Source: Notolepis coatsorum (Eukaryota; Chordata; Actinopteri; Aulopiformes; Paralepididae). From it: DNA of 64,000 bases. Both the position numbers and the translations under genes were made by a program. Under the pieces are notes generated by a model. It worked only from the letters and a program-made list of their open reading frames with translations. It was not told where the DNA came from and made no database searches. Below are positions 54,754 through 64,000 of the stretch, piece after piece. The stretch spans positions 110,526,643-110,590,642 of the forward strand of contig OZ020594.1 in the NCBI GenBank assembly GCA_963971535.1. The letters run 5' to 3'. Positions within the stretch are counted from its first letter, which is position 1, and each line of letters begins with the position of its first letter.

Positions 54754-55348
54754 GTCTGGTTCAACAAAGGAAATCAATGATGAAAAAACAACAGACTGGC
54801 CGCTGGTGGTGCAGGGTTGATTGAGTAGGACACCATGACTCAACGAGGCCTTCTGATAGCAGGTGGTCATAAGAAGATTTGAAAATGTGTTAGAGGCCTT
54901 GCACTGAATGTTTGTGTAGTTCTTTGTCTTTTAACATGGCTGCCTGTAACATAGCGGCCATTGTTTTGAACCTGGCAATGGAAGGGACAACGATTGCTAT
55001 GTGTAAACAATGGTTGCAATGTGTAGATATTTGGGAAATATATCAATAGGAAAGCCAGTGGAACAGTAATAAGCATTTCCAATGTTTCACCAACTCTACC
55101 ACTGTACAGTAATTAGGCATTTTCTTATTTCACATCTCAACCTTGGTGCTCAACCAAAAATAAAGGGCACATCAAAGGCTTGCTCCCTCCGATTTGTAAA
55201 ATCTTGTTTTTTTGCACTGTTGGTCGCTCATTTCACTCTGTATGGAATACCATTGATCCTAATTAATTTAATTTCAAACCTTTATCTTAACTAGAAAAAA
55301 GTTAAGATTGCCCTCATTTGCAGAGATGTCAGGTATAACAAGACATAT
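54754..55348. other. Unassigned DNA
   Basis: No supported gene or element. Confidence 0.4.
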
Positions 55349-56741
55349 TTTAAAGGGGACATGCGTTGCTATTCCTAGCACTATTTGGGCAACTTTACAC
55401 AATTCCTGTTAGTCTATTGAAGACATCTGTAAGTTTTTTTTTCAAAAAAATGCATTGTTTTATATTTCTAATCAAGTACTCAAAACCATCATTTTTCAGC
55501 TTCAAGATTTCAGGCTGTTATGGCCTGGCTCCGCCCATAAGCACTTTGAGTGACAGTCAGTCCACACAGTCTGCGACTGGTAGACAGAGAGAGATAGAGA
55601 GAGAGAGGGAGGGGGTGGGAGAGAGAGAGAGAGAGGAAGAGAGAGAGAAAAAAAAAAAGACAGGCCGTCTCTTCCTTTCTTTTTTTCTCTCCCTCTCGGG
55701 TGTGCCGCGCGGCAGCTTGTGGGGGGGGGGGGGGGGGGGCCTCCCTTCCTCCCCTCTCCTGTGTGCCGCGCGGCAGCTTGTGTATTATAGCCTATAATAC
55801 GTGACATTTGAAGCAGGCACCACTGCTGTTGTATATAGAGATATGAAGACAATTTTAACTGGGTATAGGAAAGCAGTAATAATAAACACTCAAACAGCTA
55901 TTACCAGACAATTACAACAGCAGTGGTGCCTGCTTCAAATGTCACGTATTATAGGCTATAAGCCTGTGTAGATCTATTATATCGGAATAATAAACATATA
56001 CAAAACATGACACAATGTCATCCTATCTCCGATAGAGCGGCTGGTCTGAGTTGAACGAACACATCGGGAGGAGAATGAATGAATGAATGAACCTGATGTA
56101 AACAAGACAAAAGTCTTTCTCTGGTCTGCATCGAAGCAGGCACCACTGCTGTTGTAATTGTCTGGTAATAGCTGTTTCGAGTGTTGATTATTGGGTTGTT
56201 ATCGTCGCAGACTCACTGCATGTTCAATTTGCGGCTCTGTCTTCATATCTACAGGGCAGCGGCAGCAGCAGCGGTGGATAGGGGGGCGGGTCACGTGGGG
56301 GTCGCGGCCAATCAGAGGAACCCGGAAACCAAAATCCGTTGCGGAAAGTATACACGCGGCAGGTCCCCCCCCCCCCCAAGTGCTCCCTCTCTCTCTCCCT
56401 CTCCCTTCAGAGTGCATGCAGAGAGGTGGGTTTCTCTGCCGCAGTATGAGGAAGTGGTTTCCACTGCTGTGTACAGTCAGTCTAGGTAGATTGTGGGCGG
56501 GCATTAGCTACAACCACAGAGCCAATCACATCACTGTCTGCTACCCAGAGCCTGAGTAACGTCACGCAGGCCTTCAAATCAGGATGGCCTAATTTACTGG
56601 AGCAGGAAATGATCTGAGCTGAATCAGAGCAATCCGCCAATATGGTATTTAGACACTAAAACACATTGATACTAACTCCTATTACTATAATACAATGCTA
56701 GAGACTGAAAAATTACATTTATAATGCATGTCACCTTTAAA
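55349..56741. mobile_element. MITE-like element with TTTAAAGGKGACATGC ends
   Basis: The 16-bp ends TTTAAAGGGGACATGC (55349-55364) and GCATGTCACCTTTAAA (56726-56741) are inverted with one mismatch. Inside are a GA-rich tract (55585-55660), a G-run (about 55719-55740) lying between direct copies of TGTGCCGCGCGGCAGCTTGT, and a long hairpin. No coding sequence; superfamily not decided. Confidence 0.6.
55783..55963. repeat. About 49-bp inverted repeat (hairpin) with a third partial copy
   Basis: The left arm (about 55783-55831) includes TATAATACGTGACATTTGAA and GCAGGCACCACTGCTGTTGT. The right arm (about 55915-55963) is its reverse complement. A third copy of GAAGCAGGCACCACTGCTGT lies at 56133, followed by AATTGTCTGGTAATAGCTGT, which matches the loop in reverse. 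Confidence 0.88.
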
Positions 56742-57204
56742 CAAAATCACTTGTTAATAAATAACAAATTACAATCAATAGGCTACTGTCCATCCAGTAT
56801 TTTTTTTAAAGCAAAAGGTATATGCTGACTAGATCAGAACAAAAACTGCAACAAATACTTGAGTAAACATACTTAATTACTTCCCACCACTGCGTTTAAA
56901 GGAACATGCTAACATTTTGGGAAATTAGGGAAGATGGATATTGTTTCTTTCTGCGTCCTGCCCTGCTCTACCTAGGAGCCACCCCTCTAAACCACATGCA
57001 GTATGCAGAGTCCTATTGAAAAGCGTACAGATGTCAAAGAATAATTGGGAGGGACGCAATCTTTCAAAACTTAAAAATGCATTGTTTTGCATCTATATTT
57101 AGCACATATTTGATAGAATCTCTATAGAAAATAATCAAGCACCCTTTGGGGCCCATATGTTACCATAAAGTTCCTCTTCTGTATGAAGGTGCTGGTGTGT
57201 CTTT
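56742..57204. other. Unassigned DNA
   Basis: A phrase TTTAAAGGAACATGCTAACA at 56895 looks like another element end. No partner was found and no gene is supported. Confidence 0.4.
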
Positions 57205-57290
57205 AAGCTGTCTCTCAGGGGCCAACAGGCTCTCAGGGGCCAACAGGCCAACAGGCTCTCAGGGGCCAACAGGCCAACAGGCTCTCATAT
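57205..57290. repeat. Short tandem repeat of CAACAGG / CTCAGGGGC units
   Basis: Repeats of GGCTCTCAGGGGCCAACA with an extra GCCAACAG in later units, just downstream of the zinc-finger exon. In the gene's direction it would follow the last finger. Confidence 0.85.
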
Positions 57291-57314
57291 CTACTGAAGC
57301 TCTTCTCACACTGG

Positions 57315-57876
57315 TCACTTCTCTCCTGTATGAATTCGTTGGTGTTTCTTCAAGTGTCCAGAGGTCCTGAAGCGCGATCCACACTGGTCACAGTTATAGG
57401 GCTTCTCTCCTGTATGAATGCGCTGGTGTTTCTTCAAGTGTCCAGAGGTCCTGAAGCGCGATCCACACTGGTCACAGTGGTAGGGCTTCTCTCCTGTATG
57501 AATGCGCTGGTGTTCATTTAACTCTCCAGGGGTCTTGAAGCTCTTCTCACACTGGTCACAGTGGTAGGGCTTCTCTCCTGTATGAATGCGCTGGTGTATC
57601 TTTAAGTGTCCAGAGGTCCTGAAGCGCGATCCACACTGGTCACAGTTATAAGGCTTCTCTCCTGTATGAATGCGCTGGTGTATCTTTAAGTCTTCAGACC
57701 GACTGAAGCGCGATCCACACTGGTCACAGTGGTAGGGCTTCTCTCCTGTATGAATGCGCTGGTGTTTTAGAAAAGCAGCCTTTTTGATGAAGCTCTTTCC
57801 ACACTGGTCAAAGCAGTGAGGCCTTGACTCGTTCATATCTCTGCTTGTTGTTGGGGAGCAATGCAGCAATTGTACC
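57315..57876 (-). CDS. C2H2 zinc-finger protein, last exon (5 complete fingers, truncated end)
   Basis: The exon begins after a CTCTTCTCCAG acceptor (about 57877) and encodes VQLLHCSPTTSRDMNESRPH, then fingers joined by HTGEKPY linkers. The first finger has an extra residue between its cysteines (HCFDQC) and may not fold. Five canonical ones follow (CDQCGSRFSRSEDLKIHQ, CDQCGSRFRTSGHLKIHQ, CDQCEKSFKTPGELNEHQ, and two almost identical CDQCGSRFRTSGHLKKHQ). The protein stops right after HTGEK. Sequence beyond the stop still reads CDQCEKSF in another register, so an about 11-base deletion has truncated the last finger. A nuclear DNA-binding protein by family; earlier exons not found. Confidence 0.82.
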
Positions 57877-57877
57877 T

Positions 57878-58639
57878 GGAGAAGAGAGAAGTACACCAAT
57901 GAAGAGTTCAGATTTTGCAGTTTGTTCTCAAAATGTTTTATGCTCCAAATGTAGTTGTTGATGTGATTTAAAAGTGAATCTGCTCCAAGGGTGGTAATTG
58001 AAAACTAGCCAACATTAATAAAATACTGAGATAAATCCCATATGACATTGTGGTTGTATCGGTCCTTGTAACAATATCATTGTTGTTCCTAGTTTGTGTT
58101 GTTTTGCGGAGCAATTAAGTTTGGATTTTTATTTTTTTTATCACAATAACATATCACTCGATACAACAGATGTATGTTTATTTTGCAGCAATTCTTTGTC
58201 GTTGCCACCATCTTTAGTGTTACAGCCCTTCACACTCCAGTTCTCAGGCTGCAGCTGGTTTGAAAGCTAAAGTAACCCGGCTTCTCTGCTGGCTGTGGCT
58301 CCAGGGGAGTTGAACAGTTCTGGCTCTGCTAGTTTATTTTCTATCTTTTGGTGCTTTTTTTGGTGGACAAACCACCGCACATGTGCACCGTGACTCGCGA
58401 CTGGAGACTAGCTCTGCTAGCACACATAGCCTACTGTGTACAGACGGTTTCAAACTGTATTTTAAATTAGAAAGCAAACTAAATAAATGGACGAGAAAAA
58501 TAAATCTCAATTTGGTCAGTATTGTCATTTGGACAAGCAAAGCCATTACTTTAAGTTGCAGGCAAGAAAGACAAGTCTGTCCATTGTCTCTGGTTTTAAA
58601 ACTGCCCTGTTGCAGGTCACAAAAATATATATATATATA
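57878..58639. other. Upstream intron and unassigned DNA
   Basis: Includes presumed intron of the zinc-finger gene. No further exon, promoter or element could be supported. Confidence 0.4.
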
Positions 58640-58723
58640 TATTGATATTTTCTTTATTATCAATCGATATCGATTATTAAAATATCACGATAATTATCGT
58701 TATCGTTTTATCGCCCAGCCCTA
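58640..58723. mobile_element. hAT MITE end fragment
   Basis: Ends in ATCGTTTTATCGCCCAGCCC followed by TA, preceded by repeated ATCG/ATAT words. It is the same terminus type as the MITE at 59397-63253. The opposite end was not found. Confidence 0.55.
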
Positions 58724-58740
58724 GGCAGAGGTACTTACGG

Positions 58741-59262
58741 TTCTGAGGAGAACAAACCCACGGAAGGCAGCCGGCCCAGACTACAGCTCTGCAATTAACA
58801 CATGCCAGTCATCCCACACAAACTCTCTGCTAAACTCCTCACTGTGGGTCTGACACCGGCTCTCTGTAACTGGGTGCTGAACTCTCTTTCACAAACAGGC
58901 CCCAGTCAGTCAGAGTCGGACATCAGGCACAAAGGTTCTAAGCACAGGGACCCCCCAGGGCTGCGTGCTGAGCCCCCTACTGTACACCCTCTTCACAAAC
59001 GACTGTGTGGCCTCCCAGAACAACACCAGTATCATCAAGTTTGCAGATGATACTACGGTCATCGGACTGATCACTGGGGGAGCTGAGGAGGCGTACAGAA
59101 GGGAGGTGGCGGAACTGGTGGCCTGGTGTCAGGACAATAATCTCTCCTTGAACGCAGACAAGACCAAGGAGATGATTATTGACCCACGGAGGAGGAGTGT
59201 ACAGTACACACCTCTGTACATAGGTGAGACAGAGGTGGACAGGGTGAAAAGTAAACCTTAAC
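58741..59262 (+). mobile_element. Rex1-like LINE reverse-transcriptase fragment
   Basis: The plus strand reads TNPRKAAGPDYSSA, then after an internal deletion and frame breaks STGTPQGCVLSPLLYTLFTN, SIIKFADDTTVIGLITGGAE and WCQDNNLSLNADKTKEMIID. GTPQGCVLSPLL and the catalytic FADDT are RT boxes. Only the RT middle is retained. Confidence 0.85.
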
Positions 59263-59284
59263 ATTGTTCAGAACCCACATCAGT

Positions 59285-59396
59285 TAGGCCTTTCACACCG
59301 TGCCGGAGCCGGTTCCCGAACCTGATCCCGAACCGGCGCGTTCACACCAGGATTAATTGGTTCGGAACGTGAAAAAAATCGGTGCTCAGCTGGAAC
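59285..59396. mobile_element. Left part of an older hAT-like element
   Basis: Starts TTAGGCCTTTCACACCGTG with repeated GAACCGG words, a familiar fish DNA-transposon end. It continues at 63262 (CCAAACATTTTTGG) after the MITE. Its other end may be in or beyond the inverted repeat at the window edge. Confidence 0.45.
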
Positions 59397-60118
59397 TAGG
59401 GCTGGGCGATATGGCCTAAATATGATATCACGATTTTTTGACCTTTCGGCGATACACGATACGCATCACAATGTTTTTCTTTTTTTCCCCAAAATTCATT
59501 ATGAGGCTTACCAAGACAGTATTTGAGTTTGCAAGCTAACATTAAAGACAAAATAAAATACCCATGCATTTAGCATTTTTATATTATATATTAGATTTAG
59601 ATTATTGGATTATATATTGCATATATTTAGCAATGAGATATTATATGATTTAGATATGAAATATGATGAATTGAAAATGGGGGACCCTGATGTAAACAAG
59701 ACGAAAGTCTTTCTCTGGTCTGCATCCTCCAGTCCGCGGTTGACTGTTGTTGTATTGAGCTGTACTGTATTGTACCCATGCTGCAATCTGTTAATAACGT
59801 TCTCATTCATTCAGTCGGCAAACAGAATCATTTTGATTGACAGTCGCGTCTGCCAATTACGTCACATCGCTTGCACCCACCCTGCTGTTCTTAGCACCAA
59901 TCGGCAAGCGCGTATTAATTTTTTACTTCCGCCATTGGAGAGCTCAATGACAATAACAATGGCAGTGGTAGCTCGCCGCGGCCGACGTTTAGCTTTTAGA
60001 CCCGCAGAAGGACTAAACGACTGGAGGCATAATGATTTTACTGCAACGGATGTTATAATAAAAGCCTTTCCATACATCTGTCTGATTGAAAACTTTATTA
60101 ACAGACCGCAGAATGGGT

Positions 60119-62345
60119 CAACAATACTCCACACAAAATTGCTCTCTATGCGGATGACCTGCTGATTTTCATGGACGACCCCTCCCGGTCGGCCACAAAA
60201 TTATTGAGGATAATCGACGACTTTGGTAAATTGTCAGGTTTTAAGATTAACTGGAACAAATCAGCCTGCCTACCTCTTTTTTTTTTTTTTTTATTATTAT
60301 TGGTCTTTTTCCCCCTCCATTTTCCTCCGATTTTCTCCCATCCCAATGTTAGTCGTATGCCAATTCCCAGTCCCTTCCTGGTCGCTGCGCTTTACCCCCC
60401 ACAGTCAGATCATTTGGGAGAGTGGAGGCTACCACGTGCTTCCTCCGACACACGTCCAGCCAATCACCGCTTCTTTTCACCTGGCAGCGCGGATTCTCAT
60501 TGAGAGGGCGTAGCGTGTGGGAGGACCACACTATCCCCCTCACGTCCAATCCGCGCTTAGCAGGCGCCCCGACCGAACTGTAGGAGTCGCTGTTTACAAC
60601 GACCCGGACCCACCCCGCCAGCTTCTCCCACCCTCTGATACAGCCAATTGTATCAGTGCAGACGGCCAGCCAAGCTGGTGACAACCCCGGAGCTGTGAGC
60701 TGGATTCGAACAGGCGAACCAAGCTCACAGCTCCGGGGCTGGTGACGAACGCAATCTCCGCTCGACCACCTAACCGCCCTTTAGCCTGCCTACCTCTTAA
60801 TGAACTGGCCAAGGCGGTACGACTACCAGCTGATATCCCCATAGTAGAACATTTTAAATACTTGGGCATAGAGATATTTCCCACGCTGAACCAAACTACT
60901 AAGTACAACTTCACGGGTACTTATGATAAAATACGCCAGGATCTAGACAGGTGGTCGTCCCTTCCTAACTCCTTACAAGCCCGGGCTTCCATAATCAAAA
61001 TGAACATCCTGCCTAGGATAAATTTTATTAGCTCAATGCTCCCCCTGCCCCCTCCAATAGACCACTGGCGCAAGGTACAATCGATGGTATCTAAGTTTAT
61101 CTGGAATAACAAACGCCCGAGAATCAAAAGGGCTACTACTCAACGTAGAAAACAAGATGGGGGCCTCGCAATCCCTGATTTTAAACTTTATTTCTGGTCC
61201 TTTTCACTGAGACCTCTGATGTGCTGGCTAGACCCTGTAGAGGCTGTATCGTGGCGCTCCTTAGAAGCGGCGGCGGTATCTCCGCTAAGATTGCAGGATG
61301 TAGTGTACTCCACTGTCTCTATTTCGAAATGCCGGCTGAGGTATGGACCGATCATAACTCACGTGATCCAAACGTGGCGTAATGTACAGAGGTCGTGTGG
61401 GGTTAAATGCCCTTGGCACCTGGACTCTCCAATTTTTAATAACCAGCAATTACTTGTTGGACACAAGCCGGTTAATATTCCTCAATGGCAAAGGAGGGGA
61501 GTGCATACTCTGGAGGATATTTATGATAAGAACGGCCTCCGTGCGTTTCAGGACTTAAGAGAATTTTATGATCTTCCCGGCGAGTCCTTCTTTCTTTACC
61601 TTCAACTAAGGTCAGCACTGAGGGCGCATGGCGTACCGTGGGCTCAAGCCTTGCACCCACACCCCTTCCTCAGGCTCATAGTGGACAGGACGACATCCAG
61701 AGGGTTTGTCTCCGACTTTTATACGCTCTTAATTCAATCCACGTATAAAAATTTATCATTGGATACAATCTGGCGTGTGGATATCCCGGAGTTGGACCCC
61801 GAGTTTGACTGGGATGATGTTTGGGCAAATGTGGCATTATCTTCCCGCAACCCCAATCACCAGCAAATTAATTTTAATTATATTCATAGGACCTATCTTA
61901 CACCTAGGAAGCTATATGCTATGGGACTGATAACCGACTCTCGGTGCACTTTGTGCTCTCAGAAGGCCACGGGCACTTATATGCATATGTATTGGGATTG
62001 CCCACCAGTGGCCCGCTTCTGGAGGTCAATAACGGACAAACTTTCAGATCTGTGTGGCTTAACTATCCCATTCACAGCTGTTACGCTACTCCTGAACGAT
62101 ATAACGACACTACCCGCTTCCGTACAACTGAAAAGGGTTGTCCTAGCGGGCGTCACGACAGCGAAGAAGCTGATAGCAATGAGATGGAAGGAGCCTGAGA
62201 AGCTTACAATGATTAACTGGTCCCTAACTCTATTGGATGTGATTTATCTTGAGATATCCACAGCCCGGGTGATTGGGGTAGGGCAGGCTGGAATTGACCT
62301 GTGGTTCGCAGCAGCTGAGAAGGTAAAGACCGCAGTGTGCGGCTG
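60119..62345 (+). pseudogene. L1 ORF2, C-terminal half, interrupted by a SINE
   Basis: Starts within the polymerase box, IALYADDLLIFMDDPSRSAT (YADD), then GKLSGFKINWNKSACLPL, the SINE, and ACLPLNELAKAVRLPADIP, EHFKYLGIEIFPTLNQTTKY, KVQSMVSKFIWNNKRPRIKR and CTLCSQKATGTYMHMYWDCP, the L1/Tx1 C-terminal Cys/His motif. The stop is at 62345. Apart from the SINE the frame is open for about 570 codons. The 5' truncation removes the endonuclease. Confidence 0.92.
60279..60782 (-). mobile_element. tRNA-derived SINE in the L1, 16-bp target duplication
   Basis: AGCCTGCCTACCTCTT is duplicated at 60263-60278 and 60783-60798. Minus strand: head GGGCGGTTAGGTGGTCGAGC, B-box-like GTTCGAATCC, A-rich tail seen as the T-run at 60279-60292. 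Same family as 23011-23480. Removing it and one duplicate restores the L1 frame. Confidence 0.93.
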
Positions 62346-62768
62346 AGCGGGGTTCAGGTGCGTGTTCGGGTGAGTCCGGCGGTCTCTTGGGAGGGGGAGG
62401 AGGAAATGTTTTTGTCTGTCTTGTCTTTTGTCTTGTCATCTTGAGTTTAGCTGGGGATATTATGGGGGGGCAGCTTATTAGCTATTTCTTCACTGTTTGG
62501 CCACTTTTACACGGTCTCTTGAGTCTATGGAACACCTCTACAGGTTTTTGTTTTTTCATGAAGGTTCATTGCTCTGTTTTCGGGTCGTGTTCTCAAAAAA
62601 TGGTCCTTGTGGTGGATTGGAGATGTACGTTTTATTAATATAGGGTCACACGGCCGGGAATCGGGGCTGAACACTGGGAAAGACCATTTATTAGATAGTA
62701 CCCCTTGGAATTAAATTTAGAAGGTTGAACTCTGTTTTCTTTTCTCTTGTCTGTATAATTGTTAGTCT

Positions 62769-62800
<32 letters not shown>

Positions 62801-63261
62801 GTTTTTGTTATTTTCTTGTGAAGTTCTATGTATTGTGATTGTGGTTAATGTGTTGTCTTGTTTCATGTGAATAATAATAAAAAATTTGATCAAAAAAACA
62901 GACCGCAGAATGGGCACAACTGAGTCAGCACAGGCTGAGATATGAACGACTAATGCTTGCTATATCTAGGTCGACCTCGGTCGTTGCTATGTAAATACGC
63001 TGATGTTATTGAAAGTGTAACTATATAACGTTAATGCCACAAAACGAATGCCTTTGTTATCATAAGTAGTAACTTTTGATGCAGTAGTGTGTGTGTGGGG
63101 CGGCGCTGTTCAAAAGTGTCAACGTGTGGACCAGATTGACGCGACACAAGCCTCTTGGGCAAAACATCACGATATCCACGATACGTTTAAAAAGTGTATC
63201 GTTAATGAACTGTACCCGATATTTATATAATATCGTCATATCGCCCAGCCCTAGCTGGAAC

Positions 63262-64000
63262 CCAAACATTTTTGGTTTTTCCTTGCAAACCGTGACATCA
63301 TCAGTGGGCGTGTCATATTCTAGACTGTGAAGACAAGCGTAAACGGGGGAAGGTAGAGGTTCGGCATTGAACTCAATTGATCCATTCAACAGGAAGCAAT
63401 TTGTGATTAGATTAGATTAAAATGTATTGTTATTATACAGCACAAGTACAATACACCATCCAACCAGAGTGGATAAAGAAATGCTCCAGAAATAAATATG
63501 CGTGGAGAAAGGCTTAGTGAGCCTCCACGCGCAAGCACACACACAAACACACAGATGTATTGTATACGTTCTAAATGAATCATTCCAGCAAAGTAGGCTT
63601 CTATTATTCAAATGACTTATTTTATTGGGTATCATAGTAGCACGTCCTACTGTAGAACATGACATATTAGCATGACATCGATTTTCTTCATGCCAATATT
63701 GAACGACTGCACAATTGACTGCCTGTCGATCCTATGGTCCCAGGTTTTTTTATTTCATTCATTTATTTATTTCTGGAGCATTTCTTTATCCACTCTGGTT
63801 AGATGGTGTATTGTACTTGTGCTGTATAAAGACAATACATTTTAATCGGATCTCATCTTGAGATCGCTACCTGTTGAGTGGATCAGCATGGTGCAATGCC
63901 GAACCTCTGAAGCCGTTTTATATACGGCACATTTAGCCACGTCGTGTTCATATGGTTGAGTTTACCTCCGCCTGAGTAACGCCCCCCGCTGATGACAGAG
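63262..64000. repeat. Large imperfect inverted repeat at the window edge
   Basis: The left arm, about 63285-63500, includes GAGGTTCGGCATT and AATGTATTGTTATTATACAG. The right arm, about 63765 to beyond the window end, is its reverse complement, with TGCTGTATAAAGACAATACA and AATGCCGAACCTC. The spacer is about 260 bp. Inside each arm a LINE-like tail is recognisable. No gene is supported. Confidence 0.75.

Larger units (their letters stand above)
60118..62897 (+). mobile_element. L1-type LINE, 5' truncated, 17-bp target duplication
   Basis: ACAGACCGCAGAATGGG is duplicated exactly at 60101-60117 and 62898-62914. The tail is AATAATAATAAAAAATTTGA then CAAAAAA. It contains the end of ORF2, a 3' UTR with an ATT microsatellite (about 62768-62800) and a SINE at 60279-60782. 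Confidence 0.93.
59397..63253. mobile_element. hAT MITE with 8-bp target duplication, carrying an L1
   Basis: Ends TAGGGCTGGGCGATATGG and CATATCGCCCAGCCCTA, flanked by GCTGGAAC exactly at 59389-59396 and 63254-63261. Without the L1 (60118-62897) and its duplicated target it is about 1.06 kb. It also contains a short LINE 3' end at about 59682-59815 and a second one in reverse around 60085-60117, which served as the L1's target. Confidence 0.9.

Noticed and set aside
55585-55700. Glu/Arg-rich ORF
   Set aside because: Encoded by a GA-rich simple-sequence tract inside a MITE.

Overview
The window looks like repeat-saturated nuclear DNA of a teleost fish. I cannot name the species. The evidence is a mixture typical of fish genomes: L2-, Rex1-, RTE- and L1-type LINEs, a DIRS-type tyrosine-recombinase retrotransposon, several hAT families, PIF/Harbinger, a Tc1 end, TTAA-target transposons, tRNA-headed SINEs, and C2H2 zinc-finger genes with the acidic KEEQEELW-type leader seen in fish finger proteins. 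I see no bacterial features, no CRISPR and no clear single-copy housekeeping gene.

Layout. 1-2.7 kb: LINE remnants, including a chimeric 1.05-kb repeat whose second copy lies at 43.3-44.4 kb. 3.1-9.3 kb: one hAT-like element with 13-bp inverted ends, split by an RTE LINE that carries an open 1021-codon ORF. 9.8-10.4 kb: a 38-bp tandem array broken by a SINE. 10.5-12.3 kb: last exon of a C2H2 gene with 11 complete fingers. 12.6-15.2 kb: LINE, Tc1 and hAT debris. 15.5-20.9 kb: two related TTAA-flanked elements in opposite orientation, the first holding a hAT element with a perfect 8-bp target duplication. 22-28.3 kb: LINE tails, a SINE, hAT fragments, minisatellites and a 728-bp hAT MITE with a perfect target duplication. 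28.7-41.1 kb: a ZBED-type hAT transposase gene (minus strand) broken up by LINEs and by a 5.8-kb DIRS element that itself carries a LINE. 41.4-43.2 kb: a 22-bp satellite interrupted by about 1.1 kb. 44.4-49.6 kb: an L1 next to a decayed Harbinger transposase gene that carries two minisatellites. 50.5-52.3 kb: a 1.8-kb minisatellite of 11- and 12-bp units. 53.3-54.75 kb: a MITE matching the Harbinger ends. 55.3-57.9 kb: a MITE containing a long hairpin, then a second C2H2 exon. 58.7-64 kb: a Rex1-like fragment, then a hAT MITE containing an L1 containing a SINE, then a large inverted repeat.

Several nests can be resolved from the sequence alone, because target-site duplications are intact and removing the insert restores the host reading frame: a LINE in the ZBED hAT, a SINE in the L1, the L1 in the MITE, and probably the RTE in the hAT.

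The most unusual signal is how often transposase genes meet tandem repeats or new insertions at exon borders. A 186-bp retroposon duplicated GACAGGT and so sits exactly as a GT-AG intron in the ZBED transposase. The 5' splice donors of a hAT first exon and of a Harbinger exon have each become the unit of a minisatellite (47 bp and 41 bp). A Harbinger coding exon has become a 46-bp minisatellite. An Asn-codon run inside a BED zinc finger has grown to nearly 50 AAT triplets. Most transposase copies are dead; the RTE LINE is the only one that looks potentially intact.
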